Positions 38,438 through 49,135 of a stretch of 64,000 bases of DNA are shown here, piece by piece. The position numbers and the translations under genes were made by a program. Numbering within the stretch: the first letter of the stretch is position 1; each line of letters opens with the position of its first letter. The stretch comes from Phorcus lineatus (lineage: Eukaryota > Mollusca > Gastropoda > Trochida > Trochidae). The DNA is taken from NCBI GenBank assembly GCA_921293015.1, contig OV121092.1, positions 30,635,764-30,699,763 on the forward strand. The letters are read 5' to 3'. Under the pieces are notes generated by a model. That model saw only the letters and a list, made by a program, of their open reading frames with translations, searched no databases and was not told the DNA's origin.

Positions 38438-41400
38438 CTGAAAATTGAAAAAAAAGGCGTTTAGATTCTCTGAGGCCAAACGTTATTTTCTTTAAACCAT
38501 CGTAAGATAATTTAAGAAACTATTTAGAAAGAATTTATTCGAAAACGAGGCATCTTTATCTACAAATGATTATTGAAAATTCAACATCTACTCAGGTCTA
38601 AAGAATTGATTAGAACGATATGCAAATCGTTTATAAGAACTAACACATCTTGATAAATGTTACTGTATCAACGTTAAAGGGATGAATTTATTCATTCAAT
38701 GGAAATAAATATCGCCATATACTCCAAATATTAAATCACATTGAATATGATTAGATCAAGTTGAAATATCCAGTAAACAACTATAGTTCAAAATATCCAA
38801 CAAAATGTAAAAGTTAAGAATATTTTAATATTTGGTAATATTCATAATTTCATTATTTCAAAAATATCCCTAACCCTCCTCCAAGAATAAATGTAGGCGA
38901 CGTCCATCAAAGTCCAGCTGTCTCGAAGAGGCGAGTCCGTGTGAATTAGGTCAATCTGAAATGTACAATATGTCATCAAGCTATTGACGCTGTCGGTTTA
39001 CTAGGATTTAGGTAATTGACACCTATCAATTTCACAAGTAACCCTGACCGTTGAACATGATTATCTTTTCCGTTTGCAACGTATTCAAAGTAAATTATAT
39101 TTGATATAAAAGTCATTATTGTTCACCATAATTCCAGCTAAATACAACCTTTAAAGAAAAACATTGATACCATAAGAAACGTTCAATTAACAGACCAATC
39201 AAAGAAAAAATCGAATCGCAATGAAAATTGAGACGATTTTAAGCTAATGGACTCTTTCATAAGTACAAATGTATAGAGATGACAATTATACTCTGCGGTA
39301 AATATCAAATAATACCTATTAAATCATAAATAAACAGAGTGCAGTCAAGCTTACAAAAACTGTGCGTATTATTACTTCTTTATCAGGGGGTGGGATAGCG
39401 CAGAGGTTAGCGCGTTCGGCTTCGGATCAAAAGGTTCGAGATTCGAATCCCGCTAGGGGCTCGGCATCTTTGTCTGCAGTAGAGAACTGTTCTATACGCA
39501 GTGAGGTTTGGGTGCAAAGTTACACTGAATTTCATTGCAGTGCCACCCACGGTAAGTTAGTTCCAGCCGATGTTCGCAGGTTTCACCACAAAACATGGCC
39601 ACATTAGTGGTGATATGAGTGAAATACTCTTAAAAGCGACGTTAACCCCGAAATCACCATTGTTCAAAGCTGACTTAATCTTTTCACTCACCGAATTGCT
39701 AATTTGAAATTAATTCCATAAAGAACCATATCAAGAACATTTATAGATAATGAATTCATATCAGTACCTGTAATTTTTCAGAGAGGGAATATTTCATGCG
39801 GATGAATTTCTTTAGATGTGAGACGGTCACGGCGGCAGGACACATAAGATAGCGTCTATCTTGAAGCTGGAAGAGAAAAAGTTGCATGTGACGTGAAGAA
39901 TCTTTATCATTTCAACGTTATGAATCCATTTTCAGAATAATTAGTGTTTTCATTAAGTCCCTTTCTCGTTGGATGCAGTTACGGTAAAAAACGGACCGAT
40001 TGACAGTTATTGATACACGGTAACTAAGGAAACGGCTTCGACAATAATTGAAAGGGAATTACCTTTTCAATGTCTTTTTCTATTTTGATTTCGTTGGATG
40101 GCTTTCCGCTGGAAAAGAAAAAGGGTAGATTGAATTTCATGGGACATCATGACAAATTAGTTATGACGTCCTCGACGAAAATGAAAATTCAAGCAGAAAA
40201 ACAGAGTAAAGAAGTTGTATATTCATAAAATCTTACTCTTCCGATAACCTTCGTCAACTTAACCTTGAGGTTTATCTAAAAAACACAATTTCTTTAAAAA
40301 TCATTAAAATTTAATGTTTTGTTAGAAGAGATCTGAATAAATGGGATCTTTCTCATTGTTCACAAATCATATATATATTTATAGATGAAAGCTTATATGT
40401 AAAAGCAAGAATTTAACTGAAATCTCATGACGATATTATCATTATTTCTCATTGTGTCGTTGGCTTGATAATGAGGAACTTGTCACAGGTCATGTCCAAT
40501 CCATACGATTTCATTTCAGCAATCAGAAATTAAAGTATCAGCGTTGGAAAAATTGCGATTATGAACGATCCATCACTTGATTGCTAAATAGTGATGTCAT
40601 GTCGATTTAATGCCCATTGGGTGGTCAAAATCGCCCACTAACCGACTGTAGTATAAACAGATTGTTCGGAGAGTCAAATTTCTCTGTGTCTACTTAATGA
40701 TGATTTAACTACAAACTAACTAATGATCAAATAATGACGAACACTTTCTATCGCTAACTGATTTCTACAGTATTAACTGACTGGGGCTTGTTTCACAAAT
40801 CAACTTAAGAATAAAGTAAACCTTAGTGTTATTCGCACTTAGGCTCCCTTAGTTACTTAGTTACATAAGTATTTTGTGCAACGGGATCACGAATTGCTCG
40901 TTCGAAGACTGCAATTCCTATGTGTGAGCATGATAAATGAATCGTATACTCAGAAATGATAAACATATTGCCAATGGTCAGTGCTGGTCACTTACTGGTT
41001 GCGGTATGCTTAGGACAGAATTCCTCGTTTTGGGACCGAATACTCTTGTGTCCATTGTATATATTCATAATAATAAGCATATTGTTAATTGACTTTTATT
41101 ATTGTATTCAATTAATGGTTATTCAATTAATCTATCCTAAGTCATTAAAACAAAACAGGTCACAACCATTAATGATCAATTATTACCCATCTTATGTCCA
41201 GAGAATGGTCATGTTCGGAGACTGAAACGCCTTAGCGTCCACATAATGATAATTTGATTAAAACTATGTTATAAGAAACTAATTACCAGTTGTCAGAAAT
41301 GGTCACTCACTGGCAGCAGTATTGACAAAGAGAAATCCTCTGAAAATTCCTAATTTAATAATAATAAATCTTTGTAGGGAAACTGAGTAATGATAAACTA

Positions 41401-44400
41401 ATGACGAATTGTCTGCGTTGGTCGCGTACTAGCTGCGGTAACAATTGGAATTCTTTGCTCATAGATTGAAATTTATTGTGGATAATTTAATTGTACAGCA
41501 ACCACGGAAAACCGATGACCAATGGTTAGTACCTGCAGCTTTGTTTAGAGACAGAAATTCCCTCTTTTATACCGATGATTAAATTGTAAACTAGCACGTG
41601 ATTAACCAATGATCAAAGGCTAATATTGCTCATTTCGGACTGTAGTAAGAAAAGAAATTCTGCATTCATAGATTGAATTCAGTTTTTCCCCGACGAAGAT
41701 GAGTTAAATGTAAACTTTGGCATGATAAACCAATGGTCAGTATTGGTCACTTCAGTTGACCGTAACAAATGGAAATCTTCCTTCAGAGATTGAAATTCCT
41801 TGTGTCTCGATAATGATTTAATTTTAGATAAAACGTGATAAACCTATCGATGACCAATGGTCACTACTGTTCAAGTATCGGCTGAATTATAAACAGCCTA
41901 TAGTCTTCGTTAGGAGATTGAAATTCTCTTTTGCATACTGATGATTAAACTGTAAGTCAAGACAACTAAGGCAGGTTAAACCGATGACCAATGGTCAGTA
42001 CTGGTCACTTACTGGCTGCAGTATTCTAGGGAAAGGCTGATTTCCTCGTCGGGCGAATGGATGACCCGGTCAGTGGTTTTGAAGTCCAGTTCCTTGCCCT
42101 CCCTCTTTCGAGCTTCTGTTGAGAGAGAAATTTGTGTATGTGATATACTCGTATGATAATAAAAGAACAACTTTTACTTTAAGCGTCAGAGAGGAGGTTT
42201 ATTCAGTAATTACGACACATGAAAAAGCAGTGGAATCATTTAAATAGTTCAGTCTTCTAGAAATAATAAACTGAATCTATTTGTTGTTTTTCTAAAACTA
42301 ATTCAGGAACGCTTACACAGGTAAAATTAATAGATTTTTCTTGACTATTTACATTTTCTTTCATAGAGTTACATAGTGCGTCCTTAACTTTGTGTCATGA
42401 CTCAAAGAAACATGAAATTGACAAGACTGATTTCAATGAACAATGGAACCGTTTTATATTTTCCATAACCCACAGAAACAAGGGCTTGGCAAGATTGACT
42501 TCGGTGTATGCATTATTTTGTTCCCAAAGGGAGTTTCGGAAAAGCTCTTTAAGAATGTGTAAGTCAGGCAAGGTGAATTAGCAGTACCGTCTCTATTATT
42601 CATTTCACTGACATCGCAAAAGCAAACACTTTTTAACTTAAGGAAAACCTGAATTACAAATGTGATTGTTTATTCGAAGTATAAATTTACACTCATGTCA
42701 TATGTTATTATTTTAGCGCAAGTCCATATATATTTACTTACCATAGCACGGTCTATGTTCATAAAAGTCTCTCCTTCTCTTCATTTCATCTGAAACAAAT
42801 TCATTGTTCGTATTCATATAATTTAACACATAGTAAGTAAATAACTTTCAAAATACATGCCGTTTAAATTAATCCATTATCGCCATATGAACATATATAT
42901 AGTGCAAATAGTGTTTTCCCATACTGCTAAATCATCATATTTGTATCTGCAGGGCTCCTTCAATGCCCTGGTATCTATCGCACCAAATGCCCCTCTTCTA
43001 TGGCTGCTGAATCATGGCTAGGTGAAGCATGCCAATTTGTTATTCAATGAAAAATCTTTATTCAAGAACTTTAAGGAAATATCACTAGAATCTCCTTCTG
43101 ACCAAGCAACTTAATTCTTTCATTGCTTGAAATTGCAATGTTAATTGTTTGATACTCCTTGACGTTGAAATATAACCAAATTGGCGCTATATAGATTCTC
43201 ACTATACTCTCGCTTGTTTAATACACCATGGTAAACGAAGTAAGTAATATCTGTAATGAAGTATGTTCTACTACATACAATCAATACATGATATTGTTTT
43301 AATATACAAATGACTATGGTACGTTCATACCAAACAATTGAACAAAATCGATTTTCAAAATGTCTAAAACACTTACTTCTGAAGAGACTGGGTACTATTT
43401 TGTAGACTATATTCTGTAACGTTTCGTCATATCTGCAAAATAAAATATGTTCACAAATCTGTAATATTTGATCATATCAGAAAAGGAAACTTTTGCAGCA
43501 GCATCTGAAAAAATATTCAATGATACCCGAATTATTATATGTTTCTTCATACAGATCCTAACAACAAGTCCTATACTCATTAACTTACTTGACAAGAGTA
43601 ACTTGACCTACTTAACCAGTTTTTCTCCTTGTCAGGAATAATTGACCCAAAGAGGTATCTGTCAGGAATACTTGACCTACTTAACAACAGGTGGCATATT
43701 TGATCTGGACTGGCTAGTAACATGCGAAGACGTGATAATAACGAATAAATAATCATACGAATGAACGAATTGTACACGTTGAAGACATTATGATCCTCGT
43801 TTACATGAATATTGCATTAGCAAACAGCAGAATGTATTTGTAGGATAAATGGTCATCCGCGAAATTAAACTACTTACTATTCTCATATAAATATTTCATG
43901 AATCGCAAATGGTGTCAAAATAGATATTGGAATATAAGGCCATGGCAAAAGGAGATTTAATACTGTATATACTAACATAGCTAATGCTATTTTTCTTTTA
44001 ATTTACAAATACGGCTTTTTTTCTAAGTTTCTAAAAAGGTGCATTTGGATGACATTTTTTGTGTTGCTGATCCGTGTTGTTATATACAACGTCATCAATT
44101 TGGGCTTCAGACGTAGTCAAAACATATCGCTCTGTTCGGCAACTGGTACATTCTGGTGAATCTGAGGATTTTTAAGGGTTTGAGATGTCAGCAATTAAAA
44201 AGAACCCAGAACCGTAACCCAGTGTACTCGATTCGGTAACGTGACTAAGATACACAACTTATGGATACATAAGACTGGCTTTTTAGGAAAGAGACGGTTT
44301 AATGTGATCATTCACTTAACTAATCCTTGGTTGAAATGAAATAGATATTTACACATTTGTCTCACAAACGGTGTGCGTAACGAAGTTGACATACTTATGT

Positions 44401-44600
44401 AATCATTTTAAATCATCAAGATATTTTCAATCATCTTTCGCTGACAAATTGTCTATCCTTAAAGGTCCAAAGTTTCTCAAATTCGTAAAAAAGTTGTATT
44501 TACCGTATGTTCTGCCACGGTCTCGTTTTGTGGATGAGGACCTCACAGATGGGGCAGTAATTGCTGGTCTCCAGATACCGGACTATACATGTCTTGCAGA
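37643..44600 (-). CDS. BMI1: Polycomb group RING finger protein, BMI1/MEL18 class (eight coding exons; 5' coding exon not found)
   Basis: This is a spliced gene. Proteins of this class are the PCGF subunit of Polycomb repressive complex 1 in the nucleus, where they pair with RING1/RNF2 to monoubiquitinate histone H2A. Exons in coding order are 44504-44600, 43377-43432, 42742-42789, 42013-42115, 40063-40108, 39768-39866, 38875-38955 and 37643-38437; phases agree at every junction and all introns start GT and end AG. Seen in the translation: the second half of the RING finger (CKTC ... YCPIC), the family linker ending [10 protein letters not shown], then a RAWUL domain ([20 protein letters not shown], later [13 protein letters not shown]). 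The tail is about 245 aa, acidic and Ser/Thr-rich, with a PKKRK basic cluster and an alanine run. The exons sum to 1325 nt (about 441 aa), longer than human BMI1 (326 aa) and far shorter than fly Psc. The expected N-terminal exon with CVLC...CLHSF was not recognised up to the right edge. PCGF2 and PCGF4 cannot be separated here. Confidence 0.93.
38875..38955 (-). CDS. BMI1: BMI1-like exon: second half of RAWUL domain
   Basis: 81 nt, phase 0, 27 residues: [14 protein letters not shown] then [13 protein letters not shown]. It matches vertebrate [27 protein letters not shown]. Acceptor atttcag|ATTGAC, donor GGAGGAGG|gttagg. The upstream intron contains a SINE. Confidence 0.93.
39386..39656 (+). 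mobile_element. tRNA-derived SINE, opposite to the host gene, in a BMI1-like intron
   Basis: The head has Pol III promoter boxes: A box in gggatagcgcagaggttagc, B box ggttcgagattcgaatcccg. A body of about 170 bp follows and a tail reading cttaaaagcgacgttaaccc, a form common at the ends of molluscan tRNA-SINEs. No clear target-site duplication was seen. The exact family (for example RUDI-like) cannot be fixed by eye. Confidence 0.75.
39768..39866 (-). CDS. BMI1: BMI1-like exon: first half of RAWUL domain
   Basis: 99 nt, phase 0 at both ends, 33 residues from [18 protein letters not shown] through [15 protein letters not shown]. It matches vertebrate [20 protein letters not shown], the ubiquitin-like RAWUL fold that binds PHC and other PRC1 partners. 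Acceptor ttccag, donor CAG|gtactg. Confidence 0.93.
40063..40108 (-). CDS. BMI1: BMI1-like exon: short linker before RAWUL
   Basis: 46 nt. The first base completes a His codon, followed by [15 protein letters not shown]. It is lysine- and glutamate-rich like the KVNKDKEKSKEEVND linker of vertebrates but not closely similar. Support comes from matching phase and clean ttttccag acceptor and gtaatt donor sites. Confidence 0.85.
40786..40893. mobile_element. Small imperfect-hairpin (MITE-like) insert
   Basis: Left arm gtttcacaaatcaacttaag and the following aataaagtaaaccttag pair imperfectly with the reverse complement of the right arm (ccttagttacttag...cataagtattttgtgcaac). It interrupts the intronic tandem array. 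No target-site duplication was identified. Confidence 0.45.
40996..41030 (-). pseudogene. Decayed copy of the 3' edge of BMI1-like exon 42013-42115
   Basis: On the minus strand the copy reads CGAGGAATTCTGTCC... ending CGCAACCA|gtaagtgacc. The true exon ends CGAGGAAATCAGCC... GCAGCCA|gtaagtgacc. The donor is identical over ten bases; the exon part has substitutions and a short deletion. No matching acceptor is seen, so it is a fragment, not a full exon. Confidence 0.55.
42013..42115 (-). CDS. BMI1: BMI1-like exon: charged linker
   Basis: 103 nt reading [12 protein letters not shown], then [20 protein letters not shown]. The DDEIISLSIEF stretch of vertebrate BMI1 is the counterpart of [11 protein letters not shown]. 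Donor GCAGCCA|gtaagt. This donor and the last exon bases are copied in a tandem array filling the following intron (40.64-42.0 kb). Confidence 0.9.
42742..42789 (-). CDS. BMI1: BMI1-like exon: [10 protein letters not shown] motif
   Basis: 48 nt. With the split codon from the previous exon it reads [16 protein letters not shown]. The first ten residues are identical to vertebrate BMI1/MEL18. Acceptor gtttcag|ATGAAATG and donor GCTATG|gtaagt. Confidence 0.92.
43377..43432 (-). CDS. BMI1: BMI1-like exon: RING-RAWUL linker
   Basis: 56 nt encoding [18 protein letters not shown] between split codons. It corresponds to the vertebrate stretch SDKTLQDIVYKLVPGLFK. Acceptor ttttgcag|A and donor CAGAA|gtaagt. 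Confidence 0.93.
44504..44600 (-). CDS. BMI1: BMI1-like exon: second half of the RING finger
   Basis: 97 nt. It opens with two bases that complete a codon, expected to be Phe of the family's HSF, then gives [19 protein letters not shown] and HKTRPWQNI. These hold four of the eight zinc ligands of the RING (Cys pairs CKTC and CPIC). Acceptor tttcag|TCTGCAAG and donor ATACG|gtaaat are clear. The first four ligands must come from an upstream exon that I did not find. Decayed tandem copies of this exon's 5' edge lie just upstream, to the right. Confidence 0.93.
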
Positions 44601-44740
44601 CTGAAATAAACAATATGAGATATATTCATGTGTCAATTTCATGATGAACTGACAACAGCGACTGGTCTCTTTTATTTATTCAAACATGAAGCGCCTAAAC
44701 AAAAGCAAAATATTTCAGTAACCAAAGAGGGTGGGAGGGG

Positions 44741-44788
44741 GTTTGAAGTTCCTGGAATCTAGACACCAGACCAAACACGTCTTGCCGA
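44741..44788 (-). pseudogene. Pseudo-exon 1: copy of RING exon 5' edge
   Basis: On the minus strand atctcag|TCGGCAAGACGTG... reads GKTCLVWCLDSRNF against the real [14 protein letters not shown]. The acceptor is kept (tctcag). One zinc-ligand Cys is replaced by Gly. The exon similarity stops before the second Cys pair and the unit runs into the G-rich repeat body. Confidence 0.65.
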
Positions 44789-44928
44789 CTGAGATAGACA
44801 AGGGGGGATACATACATGTGTCAATTTCATGATGAACTGACAACAGCGATTGGTCTCTATTATATATTCAAACATGTAGCGCCTAAACAAAAGCAAAATA
44901 TTTCAGTAACCAAAGAGGGTGGGAGGGG

Positions 44929-44976
44929 GTTTGAAGTTCCTGGAATCTAGATACCAGACCAAACACGTCTTGCAGA
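44929..44976 (-). pseudogene. Pseudo-exon 2: copy of RING exon 5' edge
   Basis: On the minus strand atttcag|TCTGCAAGACGTG... reads CKTCLVWYLDSRNFK. It is the best preserved copy: the acceptor and the CKTC ligands are intact and about 14 codons are open, but there is no CPIC half and no obvious donor. Confidence 0.7.
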
Positions 44977-45114
44977 CTGAAATAGACAAGGGGGGTTTAA
45001 TCGTACATGTGTCAATTTCATGATGAACTGGCAATAGACATTTGTCTCTAAAATATATAATATATATTTAAACATTTGGCGCCGAATTAAAAGCAGAATA
45101 TGTCAGACACCTAG

Positions 45115-45172
45115 GGAAGGGGGGAGGGGGAAGGGGGGGGAGTTCGAGGGGGAGGGGGAGGGGGAGGGGGTT
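45115..45172 (+). repeat. G-rich (GGGGGA)n run, G-quadruplex-prone
   Basis: About 58 bases of near-pure G/A with many runs of four or more G on the plus strand, inside the exon-derived array. Such sequence can form G-quadruplexes. On the minus strand (sense for the gene) it is a C/T tract. Confidence 0.8.
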
Positions 45173-45174
45173 CA

Positions 45175-45210
45175 GTAGTTGCTGGTTTCCAGATAGCGGA
45201 CTATACACGA
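45175..45210 (-). pseudogene. Pseudo-exon 3: copy of RING exon 5' edge
   Basis: On the minus strand atttcag|TCGTGTATAGTCCG... reads [11 protein letters not shown] and then a stop. About nine bases covering the start of CKTC are missing. Its residues after that deletion are identical to the real exon, so this copy is younger or was homogenised. Confidence 0.7.
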
Positions 45211-48209
45211 CTGAAATAGACAATGATAGATATAAACATGTGTCCGTTTCATGATGGACATCGGTCTCTCAACCATGTAGCGCCTAAACAAATGGCGGGT
45301 CAGTAGTTGCTGCCGGACTGTGTTTTGTGTAAAGTAACGAAAAACGATGTCAAGTATCAAAAGAAAGCACTATACGAAAAACACGATTTCCTTTTGTAAC
45401 TCTACATGGTAGCTTATGGGAAACTCGACTTCGCTGGTAAACTTGCAACTTGATAATACAAGTCTCCACTATGCAACATTAATGCTATAACACTGTGATC
45501 CAATTATAACTAATTAGCTCATGAAACGTTTTAGCTTGGTTATATGACGTGCATATGTCCCCAAAATATTAATATTTTCATCTTTATTTACTTGCAACTT
45601 GTTAATACAAGTCTCCACAATACAACATTAATGCTATAATACTGTTATCCAATTATCCAATGAGGTCATGAAACGTTTTGGCTTGGTTATATAACGTGCA
45701 TGTTGAGTTTTACTGTTAAGCATATAAATTATTTATAAACATCAAAGAACGAATATTTGCCGGATTTGTAAATCTGACATTTCATATCAACACAGATAAA
45801 TGATTGTAACGTGAAGTGAATTATTCATAGCAAAATTAAATGTATTTCACATATTTGTCAGGTTCAATGTTAAATTTAAAAGATGACACTCTACAACGAA
45901 AAGTTTACAGGAGTCAAGAAATATACTACGAAATTAAAGTGTTTGATTCTTTTACTCTAGCCATAACGTTGATGTATTAAAAAAATCGGGGTTTCTGAAC
46001 ATTATAAAATAAACATTTTCAACATATTTCTTTTTGATTATGTAACAATTTTCAATAATTGCTCAAAATAACAGCGAAAAGGTTTAACTAGATGAACGAT
46101 TGTCATCCATATGGTGTTTTAATTTTTTTTATAGTAATCTTTTAGTGTGATTATCTTAAAAGAACATTGCTATAATCGTTTCCTTCATTTGCCAGGAATT
46201 GTAGGCATCAACATCAATAACTTCGTTTTATTTATACATATGGCATCAACATATGACCAAACATTTTTTTAAATAAATTTGATTCAAACATTTTGTTTAA
46301 ATGTTTCTATGAGTCATTCAAATTGTGATCGGAATCCATTCGTTTATTTTTTGTGTCTTGTATTGTATTTATCGAAAACAAATAGTAATATTGGCATGCA
46401 GGGATTGCCATGCGATACATTTTATACAAATGTAGCTGCTTTAACTTTAAATTCAAAAGATTCTTTCTGGCATTCTGAGATTATCGACATCATGGTACAA
46501 ACGCTATGAATATATTTTTCTGTCCATTTGCATACCTCTCATGATAAGTTAATCCGATAAAGTCAAATATGAATGCGATATAAATTTGTCGTTTATGATT
46601 CTAATAACTTTGAATAGAAAATATCTATAACAATTCGCCAACTTAAAAACCAGAAAATAGAATATATGTTTTGCTAGTGAGTATACTTTTTAATGAAAAA
46701 TGTTCGTGATCGTCACAATGGAAATATGATTGACATGTGACACATTTACATACACATTAATCCGTAGATAATGGGAAAATTATAGAAATATACGATCCAC
46801 ATTAATTTCACTTCATGACAAATTTATCCACATCAAAAGACTCCATGGATTAAAAGCTCATTTAGAAAACATTATTTTTCACAAATTTTCTCAAACACAT
46901 GCTTTAGAGAAGAATCTTGGCTCCAAAGTTGACTGAATTAATCCTTCACATAAATCACGAGCATTTCCTTGTTTGTTTTTTTCATAAAAGTTAATGGGAA
47001 ATAAGAAAACTTTTAAAGGTGGGTACTTGTCTTGGAAAATATAGTAGTTAATATATGTCATGCTTAGTTCGTGAAAGGTAATTCTGAAAGAATGCAAAGA
47101 TTGTTGACGAAATTAACAATTTGACTCCAAATTTATTTAAATTAATGATTTAAAAGTAATGCAATTTACAGTAATATGGCAATAAAAAGACCAAAATCGA
47201 TGACCAATGGAAATATGATTATACTTTTGTTTGTATGATTTGATAATTAGAACAATCAAATAACGTGTTTTGAAAGGAACTTAAATACGACATACAATGT
47301 GATCTGAATTCGTAAAAAAATTATTTTGCATCACAGGATAATTTTGTTTGTAGTATAAATAGGTGTAGGCCGATGTGAAAGAAGTTGACTGGGGATAGAA
47401 TAGACATTTTTTGTCTTTCATTAAGCGTATACAAATGTGGTGTTTAATTTTGGCTTCCAAACGAACTTCATGGAGTTAAAACATTGGTCATTCTTTAAAA
47501 ATTACATACAGAGGTCTTGAGTCCCTTGGCTATGTAGGTAATCAGATATTCCATAACCAATGTATTGTCGTAAGAGTTTAAAACTAACATTCAAACAAGA
47601 AAGCTGAATGAAAGATCACTATTTAAAAGAAGTTGACAGTTTAATAATTAATTCTCTATTATTTTGCCTCTTTTGTCACATTTGGTCTTATCAAATGTGA
47701 AATTGCTGAGACGGTGGCGGTGATGACGATTATGATGATGATGATGAGACTATGTGCTTAGAGAGATATGTAGCCTTCTCGTATTATAACTATACGGCAA
47801 TATTATTGTTAAACCTTTAAAACATACATGTCTTCAACATGTAAATATCAAATTTATATCTACAGATTTTCCATATTAACCATATACATTTCTCTAAATT
47901 ATAGTTCAATAATGAACATGAATAGACATGAACGTGTATCGGGTAAAGTATTTTATTTCACATGAACGCTTTTACAAATAATGAAAATCTCAGAAGTAAA
48001 TATCAATTTCACATTAACTGAACACCTGATTTCCATTAACAATGTGAAAATAAATGAGCATTTGAAAGTGATACCCATTTGATTAAGAAATGAAAAGGAT
48101 TCGAGCAACCACTGAAGGTCGGTAAGTCATTTGGACATGAAAGGGCTTTCACCGTTAACAATATTCATTCATAACTGTCAAAATGAAAGGATTGTCATGG
48201 CAGAGAGAA

Positions 48210-49135
48210 ACTACCAAAAGTCTTCAGCTAGAAACTATTAAAACATAGACTCACAAAAGTCTTCAAATAGAAACTATTGAAACATTTACATACAGCAAGC
48301 CTTCACATAAAACCTATTGAATCATAAACATACAACAAGACTTCTGATAAAACCTATTAAATCATATACATACAAGTGATCCAAAAAAACCTATGGAATC
48401 ACAGACTTACTACAAGTCTTCAGATAAAACCTACTGAATCATTGACTTGCAACAAGTCCTCAGATAAAAACTTTTGAATCATTGACTTACAACAAGTCTT
48501 CAGATAAAACCTATTGAATCATTGACTTACAGCAAATCTTCACATAAAAACTTTTAAATCATTGACTTAAAACAAGTCTTCAAATAAAAACTATTGAATC
48601 ATTGACTTACAACAAGTTTTCCCATTAAAAACTATTGAATCATTGACTTACAACAAGTCTTCCCATAAAAACTATTGAATAATTGACTTACAAGTCTTCA
48701 AATTAAAAATATGAATCATTGACTTACAAGTCTTCCCATAAAAACTATTGAATCATTGACTTACAACAAGTCTTCACATAGAAACTTTTGAGTCATTGAC
48801 TTACAACAAGTTTTCAAATAAAAACTATTGAATCATTGACTTACAACAAGTCTTCAGCTAAAAACTATTGAATCATAAACTTTAAAAAGTCATGAAGCAG
48901 AAAGTATTAAATCATATGCTTACAATACGTCTTAAGACATAAGCTATGTAATCATATATTTACATAGATCTTTAGATAGAAGCTATTAAAATATAGACTT
49001 ATTGTTACAGTTACAAACTATCAAATCATATACAGACAATCAGTCTTCAGATAGAAACTTTTAAATCATACACGTGCACGTCTTCAGATTGGAACAGTTT
49101 AACCATATACCTACAATAAATCCTCAGATAGAAAC
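48210..49135. repeat. 40-bp minisatellite, roughly 20 copies
   Basis: The unit attgacttacaacaagtctt followed by cagataaaaactattgaatc recurs from about 48.2 to 49.1 kb. Copies are most alike in the centre (48420-48880) and decay at the flanks. Confidence 0.9.

Larger units (their letters stand above)
40640..42012. repeat. Degenerate tandem array (about 8-9 units of 115-130 bp) seeded from an exon donor edge
   Basis: The core is the plus-strand phrase ccaatggtcag...ggtcacttactggctgcag. It recurs with divergence near 40690, 40975, 41290, 41405, 41515, 41615, 41740 and 41855, and finally at 41985, where it runs into the real exon. The best copy (40975-41035) keeps an intact gtaagt donor and exon-like bases upstream of it on the minus strand. 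The array fills most of the intron 40109-42012 and is interrupted by a hairpin insert at about 40786-40893. Confidence 0.65.
44601..45330. repeat. Tandem array (188, 188 and about 234 bp units) seeded from the RING exon acceptor edge
   Basis: The phrase tgtcaatttcatgatgaac recurs at 44631, 44819 and 45010, and as tgtccgtttcatgatgg at 45241. Each unit also carries gcgcctaaac, tatttcagtaaccaaagagg (first copies) and a relic of the RING exon with its acceptor. Unit 1 runs out of the real exon at 44600. The last interval is longer because of a G-rich run at 45115-45172. Confidence 0.85.

Noticed and set aside
45172-45360. Minus-strand frame of 62 codons ending in [11 protein letters not shown], read as a second RING gene
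   Set aside because: Only the 5' edge of the RING exon is copied; it is a pseudo-exon within the tandem array, not a paralogue.
48210-49135. Regularly spaced repeats considered as a CRISPR-like array
   Set aside because: Units are contiguous and diverged with no unique spacers, and the DNA is eukaryotic; it is a minisatellite.
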